DNA of 64,000 bases from Diprion similis (lineage: Eukaryota > Arthropoda > Insecta > Hymenoptera > Diprionidae): assembly GCF_021155765.1 (NCBI RefSeq), contig NC_060110.1, positions 24,698,001 through 24,762,000 on the forward strand, read 5' to 3'. The notes beneath the pieces were generated by a model. The model was not told the origin of the DNA. It searched no databases and saw only the letters and a list, made by a program, of their open reading frames with translations. Within the stretch, counting starts at the first letter, position 1. The number at the start of each line of letters is the position of its first letter. Shown in pieces: positions 38,796-50,577 of the stretch. Made by a program: the position numbers and the translations under genes.

Positions 38796-40852
38796 ATGGC
38801 TACTCGAAGTTTAACAGAACCTTTCATTCTTATGCGCAACAATGCATCGCAGACTCGACACATATACTCCGAACAGGTAAGAAAATTTGCCTCAATCTAT
38901 TTGATGATATGAGCCTACAGCAATTTCCTCAGACTTGATTTGAATTAACCGTACCCCAATTGGACAGCAAATCATCATGCGATAATTACTATTTTAACAC
39001 AGAATTTGTCGGACAGAATGGCTCTTGTAGCTCCGGAATCAATGACTGGAGGTGACGTCGAGTTAGGGGGTTTGAATTTGGCTGGAGATGCACCACCTGC
39101 ATGGTCTGATGCTCTGGAAGAAACCCAATACATCCTTAGTAGGCTACGGGCAAAGCTCGCTGAATTAAAAGAACTCCATGCAAAGCACTTGACCAGGCCA
39201 ACGTTGGATGACACATCTCAGGTATGACTGGAGCTAAAATATGGTTCATACAAAACTTGAAACAAGTCGTGAAATTTTCTTGAAAGGCAGGAATTAAGAT
39301 GCTGTAACAACACAGTCATGAATAGCATACCATTAATTAAACATAATATTCGTATTACATTCTAATGCACGGGGCTCTAGTCAATTCATATTCAAATGTA
39401 AATGAAATATCTGAGTATCATCATATTATTGTCTAAAATGGGTTTCGGCGAATAATTATGTGATTGATTACGTATTCTTTTCAAATAAATAAATTGAAAC
39501 TCAGGGGTTTTCAACTGTGTATATTTGTAATAAATAAGTATATTGAAAACAGTTAAATAAATTTTGTATGGCATGTGTAGGAAGAAAGGCAGATGGAGCA
39601 ATTGACTAGAGAGATGGGAAGAGCATTTACTAGTGGCCATCGGCAGGTGCAACTTATCAAGACTGCTGCCAGACAAGAAAGTAGAGCCAGCGAACGTCGA
39701 CTTGCTGCCAGTGCTGCAGTAGCTCTTTCCACTGCTCTCCAGGAGTTGGGGTTATCTTACCGAGCTGCGCAGAGCCACTACTTGCAGCGTACTATCACTA
39801 TTAATATAATTTTTATCATCCGTTTAGCCAGACTCCCAAAGTTGCAGATGTACAGAACGATGTTAATAAATTCAAGTCAAAGTCGTGATCTTCAAAGTCA
39901 AGTAAAAATTGTTATGTCCAAGTTTCATAAAAGTCAGAGCCCTGTTTGTTACTAAGATGTTTGGGGTGAAAACATAAAGGAATTGGGTTCAAAAGCTTTC
40001 TGTCAGTGATTCATGCTCTATTTTACCAAATTTGCTTTTATTCATTCAATGCAACTGTAGTTCTCTCTCGGGCAAATTAAAATTGACATGTTTACATATT
40101 TTCGATTCAATCGTGTCTAAGAAAGAACTCAAATATGTGTCAGTCAGGATCATGGCTTTGTTTAAATATCTTTGAAGGCTGAAACACAGAATCTGATTCA
40201 GAATGCGATCATGTAGAAGCTTTATCTAAATGTAATCCTTATTAATGACAGAATTGAATTCGAGGGAAGAAAGGAGTCGACAGTACTTCGAGGAAGATCA
40301 AGAGTTTGCGTCTGTTGAACCATCGGATTCATGGGCAACGGATTTAAAGTTTGCCCAAGTTGGTGGAAGTAACTATGAACAACAACACGATCGGCAGTTA
40401 CAGCAAGAGGTCCTTTTGGAATTTGATGACGAGGAACGAACCAGAGAAGCAATGATAAGAGAACAAGAAGTTGGACATATTGTACAGAGCATATCTGATC
40501 TAAATCATATATTTAAGGTAGAGATGAACCATGAAGTTATTTCCTTGCTTCAAAACAACAATACTAGCAGATTGTTGATACAACCACAAAAAAACAAACC
40601 AATGAACAATCGTTACTAACAATCTGCTTATGACTTTTGTAGGACCTGGCCCACATGGTTCAGGATCAAGGTAGCGTATTAGACCGAATTGACTACAACG
40701 TCGAACAGACACAAGTACAGGTGCAAGAGGGTTATAAGCAATTAAAGAAAGCTGATTCGTACCAAAGAGCGAATCGCAAATTATACTGTATAATGGTGCT
40801 GACAATTAGTATAATATTCCTCAGCTTCCTCTTTGTCATATTCAAAACTTAG
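38796..40852 (+). CDS. Syx16: Syntaxin-16 (Qa-SNARE of the trans-Golgi/endosome)
   Basis: Five exons: 38796-38876, 39003-39221, 39581-39788, 40252-40517 and 40643-40852. They sum to 984 nt, or 327 residues. The N-terminus, MATRSLTEPFILMRNN, is the conserved Sec1/Munc18-binding peptide of syntaxin-16. The Habc region follows (LHAKHLTRPTLDD, ALQELGLSYRAAQSHYL), then NSREERS. The SNARE motif runs from REQEVGHIVQSISDLNHIF to VQDQGSVLDRIDYNVEQTQ with the central glutamine of Qa-SNAREs. A C-terminal membrane anchor of about 20 residues ends the protein. It mediates retrograde endosome-to-Golgi fusion. The exon 3 donor (C|GTACTA) is atypical, but the phase fits and the join restores the family's YLxxxxxREERS spacing. 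A poly(A) signal AATAAA is at about 41012. Confidence 0.95.
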
Positions 40853-41574
40853 TGCAATTTTATTAATAATATCACTGAATTAAATAATTATCGTCCCACG
40901 GTTATTTAATTAATTAATTAATCACTACAATATCGAATTTATCCATGGACGATTCATGTGTATGTATGTACCTATGTACAAGTATAATAATGATATGTAA
41001 TGCTGACATCTAATAAATTATTAACTATTTATTTAAATGAATATAACCAGTTACTTGGCGTCATTCTGCGTGAAAATAAAAGTCGCGGAATTTCAAGTAT
41101 CCACCAATCAGATGTAACATATCCTAACCTAACCTTACATCTACAGAAAATATGCATGACTGCTGCGTGTTAAAGGCTTGAGCCAACTTCGAAGTTTCAG
41201 CCAGTGTCAGTTACTGTGTTTTAGAGCAAGAGTATAATGAGTTCTATTTCGTTTGTTCCGAGATGAGCTGCCAGTGCTAATAATTTCGGCAGACTGAGAC
41301 AGAGCTCACCAAAAATCAAGCAGAGAAAGAGAGATAGACTAAAGACGGTATTGCAAGCTCACTATCAGTTCAGAACTCAACACATTTTTTTTATAATCCC
41401 TCCACGTTCGTTGTTCAAGGTGACGTGACGTACGTGAGATATTCGTGCTCCTTAGATTTTCGAAAACGTTTAATAGTGCACATTGCACAAGAAAATTATC
41501 CTACGAAAGAATACAGAGTGCCCACTCACTGAAACATGAAAATATTAGGAAACTAATAAAATCTATTACTCAAG
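40853..41574 (+). other. Syx16 3' UTR and TCAIM promoter region
   Basis: A short intergenic stretch. CCTAACCTAACC occurs near 41123; it resembles the insect telomere unit but is only a few copies, so I attach no meaning to it. Confidence 0.4.
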
Positions 41575-44500
41575 ATGTATTGCACGTTAAAAAAATGGTA
41601 AGCTAATAGAATTTAAAAAAATACTGCAATTTGAAATTAATTTCGAATCACTTTCTGTTTAAACATTGATTTTTCTTGATATGCAGCATCTGCAGCCATG
41701 AGGCTGTAAGGGCCCTAAGCACAGGTGAAGTATCTACGGCGTTGAGACCCTTCTATTTCTCTGTGCATCCCGACTTGTTTGGCCAATTTCCCACACAGAG
41801 GGTAAGTCCTTATTTGCCTCAACTAATTTTTTCACTGATCAATCACTTTTACACTAGAGCATCTGATGAATGTACAAATTTTTTGGACTCACTTATCATA
41901 GGATTAAAAAAGGCTTGACAAATTTGCTTCGCATTATGTGATGAAATAAGTCTTCCTATGTGTGTTTTTAGCATGGATAGGTATAGCGCTAAGATCTGGC
42001 AGATTCCATGTTATTCTTATCATACAACAGTAGATACTTGTGTATGAAAGTTTCAACGATCCTTTGTTTATTCATCGATCTCAACTTCTGTACAAAAATG
42101 GCAACAGTGGAACAAAGATTAATTATGTATTTCATTTAACCTTCAGACTGTCAATGAAAACTCTTTGAAGCAGTTGAGTTCTTTGATTGAAACTCTGCAG
42201 CAACGGAGGCCGATTAGACCGACTACGCTGCCTTTCTATCTACGCTCAAAAGACGAAAAGGAAGTCAAGGCTGGAAAATTTACCTTGGTGAAAATACAGT
42301 TGGCAGATCGTGATGTCAGGGAAACGATTCTTTGCATACTTAAGGCATGCAATCTTTCTACAAGTTTCGTTGATAAAATAGAAGAGAAAAAACCACCAAT
42401 TTCAAAGCTGAAGTCACAAATTTGGCAGAGGTATCGGGGAGATGATAGCAGAATTGACTTTTCTGAACTCGAGGATGATCCTATCTATGCTTCCATTGTT
42501 ATGAGGAGGAAAATCAATTTGGAACCTGACACATTCAAGTAAGTGTATGTATCAGCCCTAAACGCGATCAACCTTTAATAAAATTCAGCTCTTTGTTTGG
42601 TTGGGTTTCACAACTGTCATTGTCAATGTTCAAGACAAGTAAATAAAAAATTTAAAAATTTTGTCATATCTTAGAAACTTTGGTAGAAACCCAATAATTA
42701 AAGATGTTATATATTTCCATAAGTACTCGTGTAATGTACACAGCAAAAATAAACTGCTTTAAATTTACTTTGATAAACCAATATTTTTGATAATGATCCA
42801 GAACAAAAAACATGAAATCAAAATAATGATATAAATAAATAGAAGATACAGTTAAAAAAACAGCTGTGACCATTTTTCATGCACGTTTAAAGAAAAAATA
42901 AGCATTACCTTCGACTAACAAAGAAGCATTTCCTTTTTAATGAATTACATTCATCACATTATTATGGATTTCATACATTCTAAACATTGTGCAATAATAG
43001 CATCCAGAAAAAAATTTTCAGAGCCTGGAAATATCAGAAAATTAGCCCATAGTTATATTAAAATAAACACATGAGTATATTATATGAGTCACAGAGATGG
43101 TTTGGCATTTCAGAGCATATTTAGAAAAGCATAGTAACGAAGCCCTTGTGAAATTAGAGGCATGTCGACCCATCCGCGAGGAGGTGTCCAAACTGGAGAA
43201 GGAATTATGTTCAGACTTGGGCTTGAAGAAAATCGTTTGGGATTGTGGCTGGAATATTGCTCACTATCGCGGCTGCCTGTTAGCCTTCCTGGCACTCTCC
43301 AAACACCATCCCGAGCCCATGAAAGTTCTCGAGGGTAGAATTCTAGTCTTTGCTAATGACACGGGTATCAATTTGGAGGGAAATGTGATGTTGAACTCTG
43401 GTGAAGTGCGGCACAACTGGCTTGACGTAAGACATGTTGATAGATACAAAATGTTCAAGACGAAATTGGGTGGTAATACTTAAAGTAATATTTGGTTTTA
43501 ACGTCTAATAATGCAGCTAGTGAAGAATGTGAAAAAACAAGATGCTGTTCTGCTGCGGCTCCCTGCATTTGAAAAGGCTGTCTCTCAAGTTCTGCTTGGC
43601 ATCAAAGTTGGAAGACGGTGTGTAACGTAGAGTAGGTAATGAGTGACGGTAAGGCTCAGGGTGCAATTTATGTGCAGGAAATTCATGCCGAAGGTCATGG
43701 TGGATCAGTACGAACAACAGTTGCGGCAGTTAACGACTACTCTGAGTGACTATCGATGCCGTAGAAAATACCCGACAGATTGGCCCGAAGATTTAAGCTC
43801 TTACGAAATTGTAGTCGAAACGTAGGTTCTTCAGAGATTCTCATTGCTTTCGAATTTTATTGAGATTGAAGTAATTATTGATAAATTTTTACTTCTTCTT
43901 ATAGGGAAGCTGGACCTCTGATGCTATCGCCCACAGGACAATTCATTGTCCCATCATCCTGCCCCAGTTTTCTATTAATTAGCTTCATCACAGAAAATTT
44001 GAATGCAGCTACACAGAGACTAAATCATTACAACAGGTAATTACGTTTGTTTCTTCAGAAAACTGTCAGGATTTTTACGAATCTGGAAAATGAAAAAAAA
44101 ACCGGCAAAAGTCAGTGAACTCAATTGCTGACTTTGATTTACTACTAGTAGTGAATCATTTTGGAGTATCAGCTCAGCTGCTATTAAAAAGTCTTTCCGA
44201 GAATATTTCCTTGTCGCACAAAAGTAAGGTCGATCATGTAATTCCCTGATCATTTATAACTAGCTGTATTATAAATTAATATTGTCATTACACTTTGTGA
44301 ACAAATTCGTTTTTTTAAAGGTTTTCAAAAACCTTGATAATTTTATGTATTTTTCAGAGTGAAACACGTAGAACGAGAGCTTCACAGAAAAGTAGCACTT
44401 GAGCTAGAGCTGGCAGCACTAGATAAAGATGATAGCATAACGCCTGATCTGATGATACAGTGCTGCGAACGCCTTTTGCAGAACAAAACTGTTCTAATGC

Positions 44501-44592
44501 CAATGCTTTCTGGGATTAGGCTGTGGGTCACTCACTACTATTCAGTTATGAGCGATGGAGTCTTATGTATACCATGGGACTGGAAAATATGA
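41575..44592 (+). CDS. TCAIM: T-cell activation inhibitor, mitochondrial (TCAIM) homologue
   Basis: Eight exons: 41575-41597, 41687-41801, 42147-42538, 43114-43426, 43517-43617, 43678-43821, 43905-44036 and 44358-44592. They sum to 1455 nt, or 484 residues (human about 496). The N-terminus, MYCTLKKCICSHEAVRAL, is basic and free of acidic residues until position 13, consistent with mitochondrial import. ALRPFYFSVHPDLFGQ then opens the conserved DUF4460 region, followed by TVNENSLKQLSSLIETLQ. The rest is the DUF4461 region, with WDCGWNIAHYRGCLLAFLAL, LEGRILVFANDTGINLEG and PTGQFIVPSSCPS. The last exon contains a cysteine-bearing helix and VMSDGVLCIPWDW. The biochemical function is not established; mammalian TCAIM is mitochondrial and linked to metabolic control of lymphocytes. 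The HPD in the first domain recalls J domains. Confidence 0.93.
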
Positions 44593-46095
44593 TATAACAA
44601 TTTTTTCATGATTTTCGATATCACGAAAAAACTTTCAATAACGGTTCAACTATAGAGCATATTATTGTAATTAGTATTTGTTGAAATTTTTTTTTTTTTA
44701 TTCTTATTTTAAATTTTCAAAAGTTTACCTAATTTGGTATATCTCTTGATGTGTATTGAACAAACTTGGAATGTTTAACTAACATAAATTAGTCAACAAA
44801 GATTCGTTTAAATCGAATCGTAATGAGATAATTCTGTGCCATTCTTAGTAAGCAAAAAGATTTTAATTTAACACTTTAGCAAATTATACTTATATCTAAT
44901 TTAGCAACGAAACTGTGGTACTATAAGTCATAACTGCACAAAGACAGCTTCGTACCCCAGTTTTAGTAGATTACTAACATTTGTATTTGTTCTTGAACTG
45001 TGTATACGGCATTAGCTGTCGCGTAACCTTGCAAACGTTTATTAACGCAAAGTGATGAACAAAATTGGAATGTCGACTACATTCTGATCAAATTTGAATC
45101 CTAAAGGGTGCAATTATGGTACATGTAAATACATTTTTATAAATAATGACAATATTTTTCTCAGTGTAGCTATGTAATCTTGCGAGCAAAGTATATCCAT
45201 TGGGTAATGTGTTTTTGATTTACCAATTATGCCTAAGAATAAAAACAAAGACTGTAAAAATTATTAAGAAAATATGTATAAAGTTTAACTTGAAAGATCG
45301 TCGGCAAATCCAAAATATGACCCAGTATTGATAAATTTTTCACCTACATGATTGAAAACGTTTTATTTAAAGTACAAACTTCAATGTCTTTCTTAACAAG
45401 CTCAATTTTTGTACCAGTGCTGTGTAGGAAAAGAGAAAAATACACCACATTATGTATGCCGTGTGCTCATGATTAGCAAATAAGGACCTTGAATACAACA
45501 TGAGCAATAGTGCCAACAAATATTGAAATAACATAACTTAATTTTTCTGTGAAACTGGATAATAGCTTATATTTTTCTAAGCTTGTTCTAACAGGCTGAT
45601 GTATAAAATGTTAATTGCATCTAACAATAAGTAGAAATGATGAAATAATTGACAATACCCATACTACATAATTATCTTGTAAATAAATTGATCTCATTAT
45701 AGGAATTTGCCTATTTTTTGTATTTTGACTCGAACCGTCGACAAAACGTACTCGAGTCGATCCTAAAGGGTATATTCCGAAACTTGACCAAGATTCGGAA
45801 TATCATTGTGTCTTATTTTAACCGTCATGATAAACAAGGATAAAACAGTTAGTAGACAGTTCGGAATACACCTTACCGACCCTACTAACTAAAGTTTGTG
45901 AACGCAGCCCAGGATTTCACTGTCATTTTCCTTCAAGGATAAACGTCAAGTTCGTGGCACTTTATTGCATTGTCCACGCAGTCCGTTGTTGAGGGTTGTG
46001 TTTAGCGTTGGGGATTCCAGACAAATAAAATTGTGAACGTTTTAGTGCATGAATGACTAATGACGGCTGCGCCTTGATGCACAAAGTTTACTTTT
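44593..46095. other. TCAIM 3' UTR and ELMO upstream region
   Basis: AT-rich sequence with no coding content. A perfect 10-bp inverted repeat (ATATTCCGAA ... TTCGGAATAT) lies at 45772-45803, with a further TTCGGAATA near 45858. These could be a dimeric factor-binding site or chance. Confidence 0.4.
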
Positions 46096-46124
46096 ACAGA
46101 GAATAGCAGTAAGCTATTCTCTGT
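46096..46124 (+). promoter_or_regulatory. Perfect 12-bp hairpin in the presumed ELMO 5' UTR
   Basis: ACAGAGAATAGC and GCTATTCTCTGT pair perfectly around a 5-base loop (AGTAA), 82 bases upstream of the ELMO start codon. If transcribed, it would form a stable stem in the leader. Its function is unknown. Confidence 0.6.
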
Positions 46125-46205
46125 TATATCATTATCAACCAAAATTGACCGCGGTTAACAATCACTACCACAGTTCGGTGTCCCATGTACACAAAAACAA
46201 TAAAA

Positions 46206-49200
46206 ATGCCAGCCACGAAGGATTCGAATATTGTTAAAATTGCCATACAAATGGCTGATCAGCAGGCGCAATTAATTGAATTTAACCAAAAGCAGCCCTT
46301 GACCGGAATAATTCAGGTATATACACACGTAATAATATGAGGATTGAAGGGTCGATTCATCCTACCTCTAGGTTACCTTTCAGTGAATGATCGACTGCCA
46401 TAGTACTGAATGCGAAAATTCAACATCTTCTATGCTCTATGCTTGTTACAGATTCCTAGAACATTTTGACTTGATCGAAGTATACTCAGTTGCATATATT
46501 GAATACAGGGAAAACCTTTGATAATAGCGACAATATTATTTTTTTCAAATTACCTATGTTCTGATGAACTCATGGTTGTATAATTTGTCTTGCAGGAACT
46601 GTGCAACGCTTGGGACCTCTCAGATCCCGACACGTATGCTCTGCAGTTTTCAGATAACAACAACCATAACTACATAACGGAGAAAAATCGGAATGAAATA
46701 AAAAATGGGAGCATCTTAAGACTAGAACATTCACCTTCAAAAACAGCCAGTGACATATTAGCCAAACTGAACAATGGCAATAACGATGAAAAAGTTTCAG
46801 CACTCCAGAAATTAAGCACTCTCAGCAACGACGTTACATTTGCTTTGGAATTTATCAATAAACAAGGCTTGGCTCTCATTATTTCGCAGGTAATTTTTAA
46901 CAATGTGGCTATTTGCACCACAGCGTTAGTGTATTCAGGGCATGCTGGACACCCTTGATAGGCTAAATATTTACTCGTCCCAAATTTTTCAAAAACAATT
47001 GGAGTGTCTGAACAATTATTCAATTTACTACTAAGAGAGTGGGTATCTGAAATTTGGTGTGCCACATCAAAATTTTTTTTGTCCTACTTTATCTACAAGA
47101 GAATGTCTGTGATAATCATAATGAGGACCCTTGCGTTATTATGTAGCTTTGACTTCGAACGAATCAAAGAACGATAAGGATTCCTTCCATTATCAAACCT
47201 TGTCTCACCTCATAATTTAATATAGAAGGTATATAGGATTTAACAGAACTGTTTAATCATAAAACAATCTCATTAAAATACATCAACTATTCAGATCTTG
47301 TATTTAATGACTAGGAATTGCTGCTTCTATATTATTTTAGTAAACAGCTCAGAGTGCTCTTACAAATCTGTAATTCTGTTTCTTGAATGATTTCTTACTC
47401 CGATTTTAATTTTCTTCCGTATGTCTTTTTCTAATGGCAGGTTGAGGCTGGTAAATCTAAAAGTAACACATTGGCCTTTCTCTTGCAATCGTTTGTGGAA
47501 TTAATGGATCATGGGATTGTATCGTGGGATATATTGGAATCTCCGTTCATAAATAAAGTGGCTAGCTATGTGAATAATCAAGCAGCTCCGCCGGACTCTA
47601 AGGTCGTTGGAGCATCCTTGCAAATTCTGGAAAACATCGTCGTGAATTCTTCAGGAAAATATAGTCAAGTTGAAAAGGAAGTTACTTTTCCAAATTTAGT
47701 CATGCACTTGCAAAGTCAGAGCTCTCAAATCCAACAAAATGCTATGTCCCTCATCAATGCTTTATTTCTCAAGGCAGACTTGCCTAAACGACGAGCTGTC
47801 GCTGCTACTCTGCAATCTAAACAATTACGGCTCGTCTTCGTTACGAATGTTATACAGTCAACAGGACAGGTAAGAATTGGCACTCAAAGTGATCGTTTTC
47901 TCATAGAAGTTTTCTTAAACTCTTCAATTTACTTCCAGGTTGGCAGCGAGATGGCACATCAACTCTATGTACTGCAGACACTGTTGCTGGGACTGTTAGA
48001 ACAGAGAATGATGACTAAAATGGATCCCCAGGATCAGGATGCACTTGATAAGATCAAAGAACTTCGTCGCATTGCATTTGATACTGAAGGGTCCGTAAGC
48101 GGGGATGTAACAGCTCGAAAACAAGGTGTTTTTGCTAAGGATTACAAGAAACTAGGCTTCAAATACGATATAAACCCAGCCATGGATTTTACCGAAACTC
48201 CACCAGGAATGTTAGCCCTGGATTGTATGGTTTATTTTGCCAGAAATCATATGGAGAGTTACACAAAGGTGGTTCTTGAGAATTCGTGTCGTGCCGATGA
48301 ACATGAGTGTCCATTCGGACGAACTAGCGTCGAATTAGTAAAACTTTTGTGCGAGGTAATATTTTTAAGTGATTGACAAGTATCTGAGAACAACTTCTAT
48401 CAAAGTATTGAAGTATGCAATGGCATTCCCATATTTTTGAACCTACTTTCAGGTATTAAGAATAGGTGAAGCTCCCAGCGAACAAGGACAGTGTTATCAC
48501 CCAATGTTTTTCAAACACGATCATCCTTTCGAAGAGTTTTACTGTGTATGCATTGTTTTATTGAATAAAACATGGAAAGAGATGCGGGCAACGACAGAGG
48601 ACTTTGTCAAAGTCTTTTCTGTTGTTAAAGAGCAAATAACTCGAGCACTTCAAAGCAAGCCGACAGGACTTGATAAGTTTAAATTGAAACTGCATCAACT
48701 TACTTACTCTGTAATCACAAGCCTCTGGCAGCAAGAGAGGACCAGCCGCGAGGAGTGTGAGAGTCATGCCAAACCTATCATTGAACTTCGGGAACAAATT
48801 ACCCCCGAAATTATGGATCTTATACGCCAGCAGAGGCTTGGGTTCTTAGTCGAAGGTACTCGCTTCACCAAATATGGTCCCAGAGGTCAGGTAAGTTGAC
48901 CTTCTTTCACAGTAGTTTGTTGAATTTCTCATCAATAATGCAGACGTCTCAAATTGAAACATGGGAAATTTGATTTGTGACTTTAGAGAATGAAAGATAA
49001 ATTTCGGTACGTTCGACTTTCACCAAATCACAAAGTGTTTCATTACGGTGAATGCGATGAAAAGTCTGTGCCAACAATCGACGAGCTTCCAGCAAAACTT
49101 GCAGTTGTCGAGATTCGAGCGCTTTTAACCGGTAGAGACTGTCCGCACATGAAAGATTTACAACGGCGAAAGACTACCCATCAGCTTGCATTTTCTTTGG

Positions 49201-49569
49201 CCCTTGATTCTGTCGAGGTGAGCAGTCTCGACTTTGTAGCACCAGATGAGCAAGTGTTCGATTACTGGACCGATGGGATCAATGCTTTGCTGGGTAAGCA
49301 TTCTGAAAAACTTAGTTTAGAATGTAATTTTTAGAAATTAGAAATTGTTTCTTCACTTTTTTTTTTAATCGAACTGTACCGTCCCGTGTTTATATTCTAC
49401 TTTAGGCAACAAGATGACGAGCAAGGAAACGGAAAAAGACCTGGAAACCCTCTTGTCTATGGATATTAAATTGAGACTATTAGATGCAGAGGGTATAGAC
49501 ATTCCGACCGAACCTCCACCGATTCCAGACAATCCACCGCACTACGACTTTTGTTACGAACTCACATAG
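46206..49569 (+). CDS. Elmo: ELMO / CED-12 engulfment and cell motility protein
   Basis: Seven exons: 46206-46316, 46596-46889, 47441-47869, 47939-48355, 48453-48890, 48987-49293 and 49406-49569. They total 2160 nt, or 719 residues (human ELMO1 has 727). In order: an N-terminal ubiquitin-like RBD-type region ([30 protein letters not shown]), armadillo/EID repeats ([18 protein letters not shown]), the ELMO domain ([17 protein letters not shown]), then the PH domain ([32 protein letters not shown]). The tail is a helix plus [12 protein letters not shown], the polyproline segment that binds the DOCK SH3 domain. With DOCK180/Myoblast city it forms a bipartite GEF for Rac in phagocytosis, myoblast fusion and migration. 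The chosen start aligns with the family N-terminus (MPxxxxIVKxAI). An in-frame ATG seven codons upstream (46185) is possible. Confidence 0.97.
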
Positions 49570-50577
49570 ACTTGAGAATTGTATTGCAAGTTTTAATTTT
49601 TATTAGTCTCATGATCAGGTGTCTCAAGATTTTACATACGAAATGTTAGTGCAATTTTTTATTTGATGTGCAAATGGTTTAAGTGCCGCAATTAACTCAT
49701 TAACTGTAGGTTAATTTTTATGAATCAGCAATCTCATGCGAATAAGTATTATTATTATTATTCCTGCAAAATCTTTGAAAATAGTGGTACTAAACAGACC
49801 AAATTTGAAAATTCACGATTGCGAAATGGCGTAATTCTATAGTATGCCAAAGATATAGAATAATGATTTATATATATATATATACACATATTTTAAAAAA
49901 TTTTATTACTTCATTTTTTTTTCTACAAGTTACTGTCAGATGTGGTTTATATACATACATCTATTGAATCTCTATTTCAGAATATTTATTTATGTAATCA
50001 AAGGCAACAGTTTTATAGTGCACGAATCTACACCGCTTTTAACGTAATTTATTTCATTTATATTTTTTACACTATTTAATAAATTGTCATAAACTTGATT
50101 ATCGTAATTGCGATATTGAGGGTGGCATTTTTTTATTCCACACTTTTAACAGTATTGTGTAATGACGCAATGATCTTTATTGAATAAAAATAAATAATTT
50201 GTGTAACAATATTGTGCAGCTTGGATCAAGACATCTCTTTACAGAAATTCATCTAAACACTACTTATGAGAATAAGATGTACTTTTTAAGTAAAAAACAC
50301 CATTTTGCTAAGCTCTAATTTGCACAGTGATGATAGAGAATTTTATTAGAACATTTTAGTCGCAGCAATTTGAAAATCGGTTACGAAGAAGAAAAATAGG
50401 ATTACTATCAGGATTTTGTATTTTTTACTGTTAAACATTGCTGATTATACAATATATTTTGTTGATGTGACCGTGTTTCCTCGAATCACTGATAGTCAGT
50501 TAGGGGTAACCGGAACCAGTTGAGTTTTGCGGTATTTATTTTCTGGCAAAGCATTCTGCAATTGAAGATTTAGAAAA
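49570..50577. other. Convergent 3' regions of ELMO and the DHHC gene
   Basis: The stretch holds the two facing 3' UTRs. It contains a short TA run near 49870-49890 and several AATAAA signals on the plus strand (for example near 50078 and 50183). No coding sequence was seen. Confidence 0.5.

Noticed and set aside
41119-41137. CCTAACCTAACC resembling telomere repeats
   Set aside because: Only about two units and no array; such short runs are common in insect genomes.
46185-46205. Upstream in-frame ATG of ELMO
   Set aside because: The downstream ATG aligns with the start of known ELMO proteins; the extra seven residues have no counterpart.
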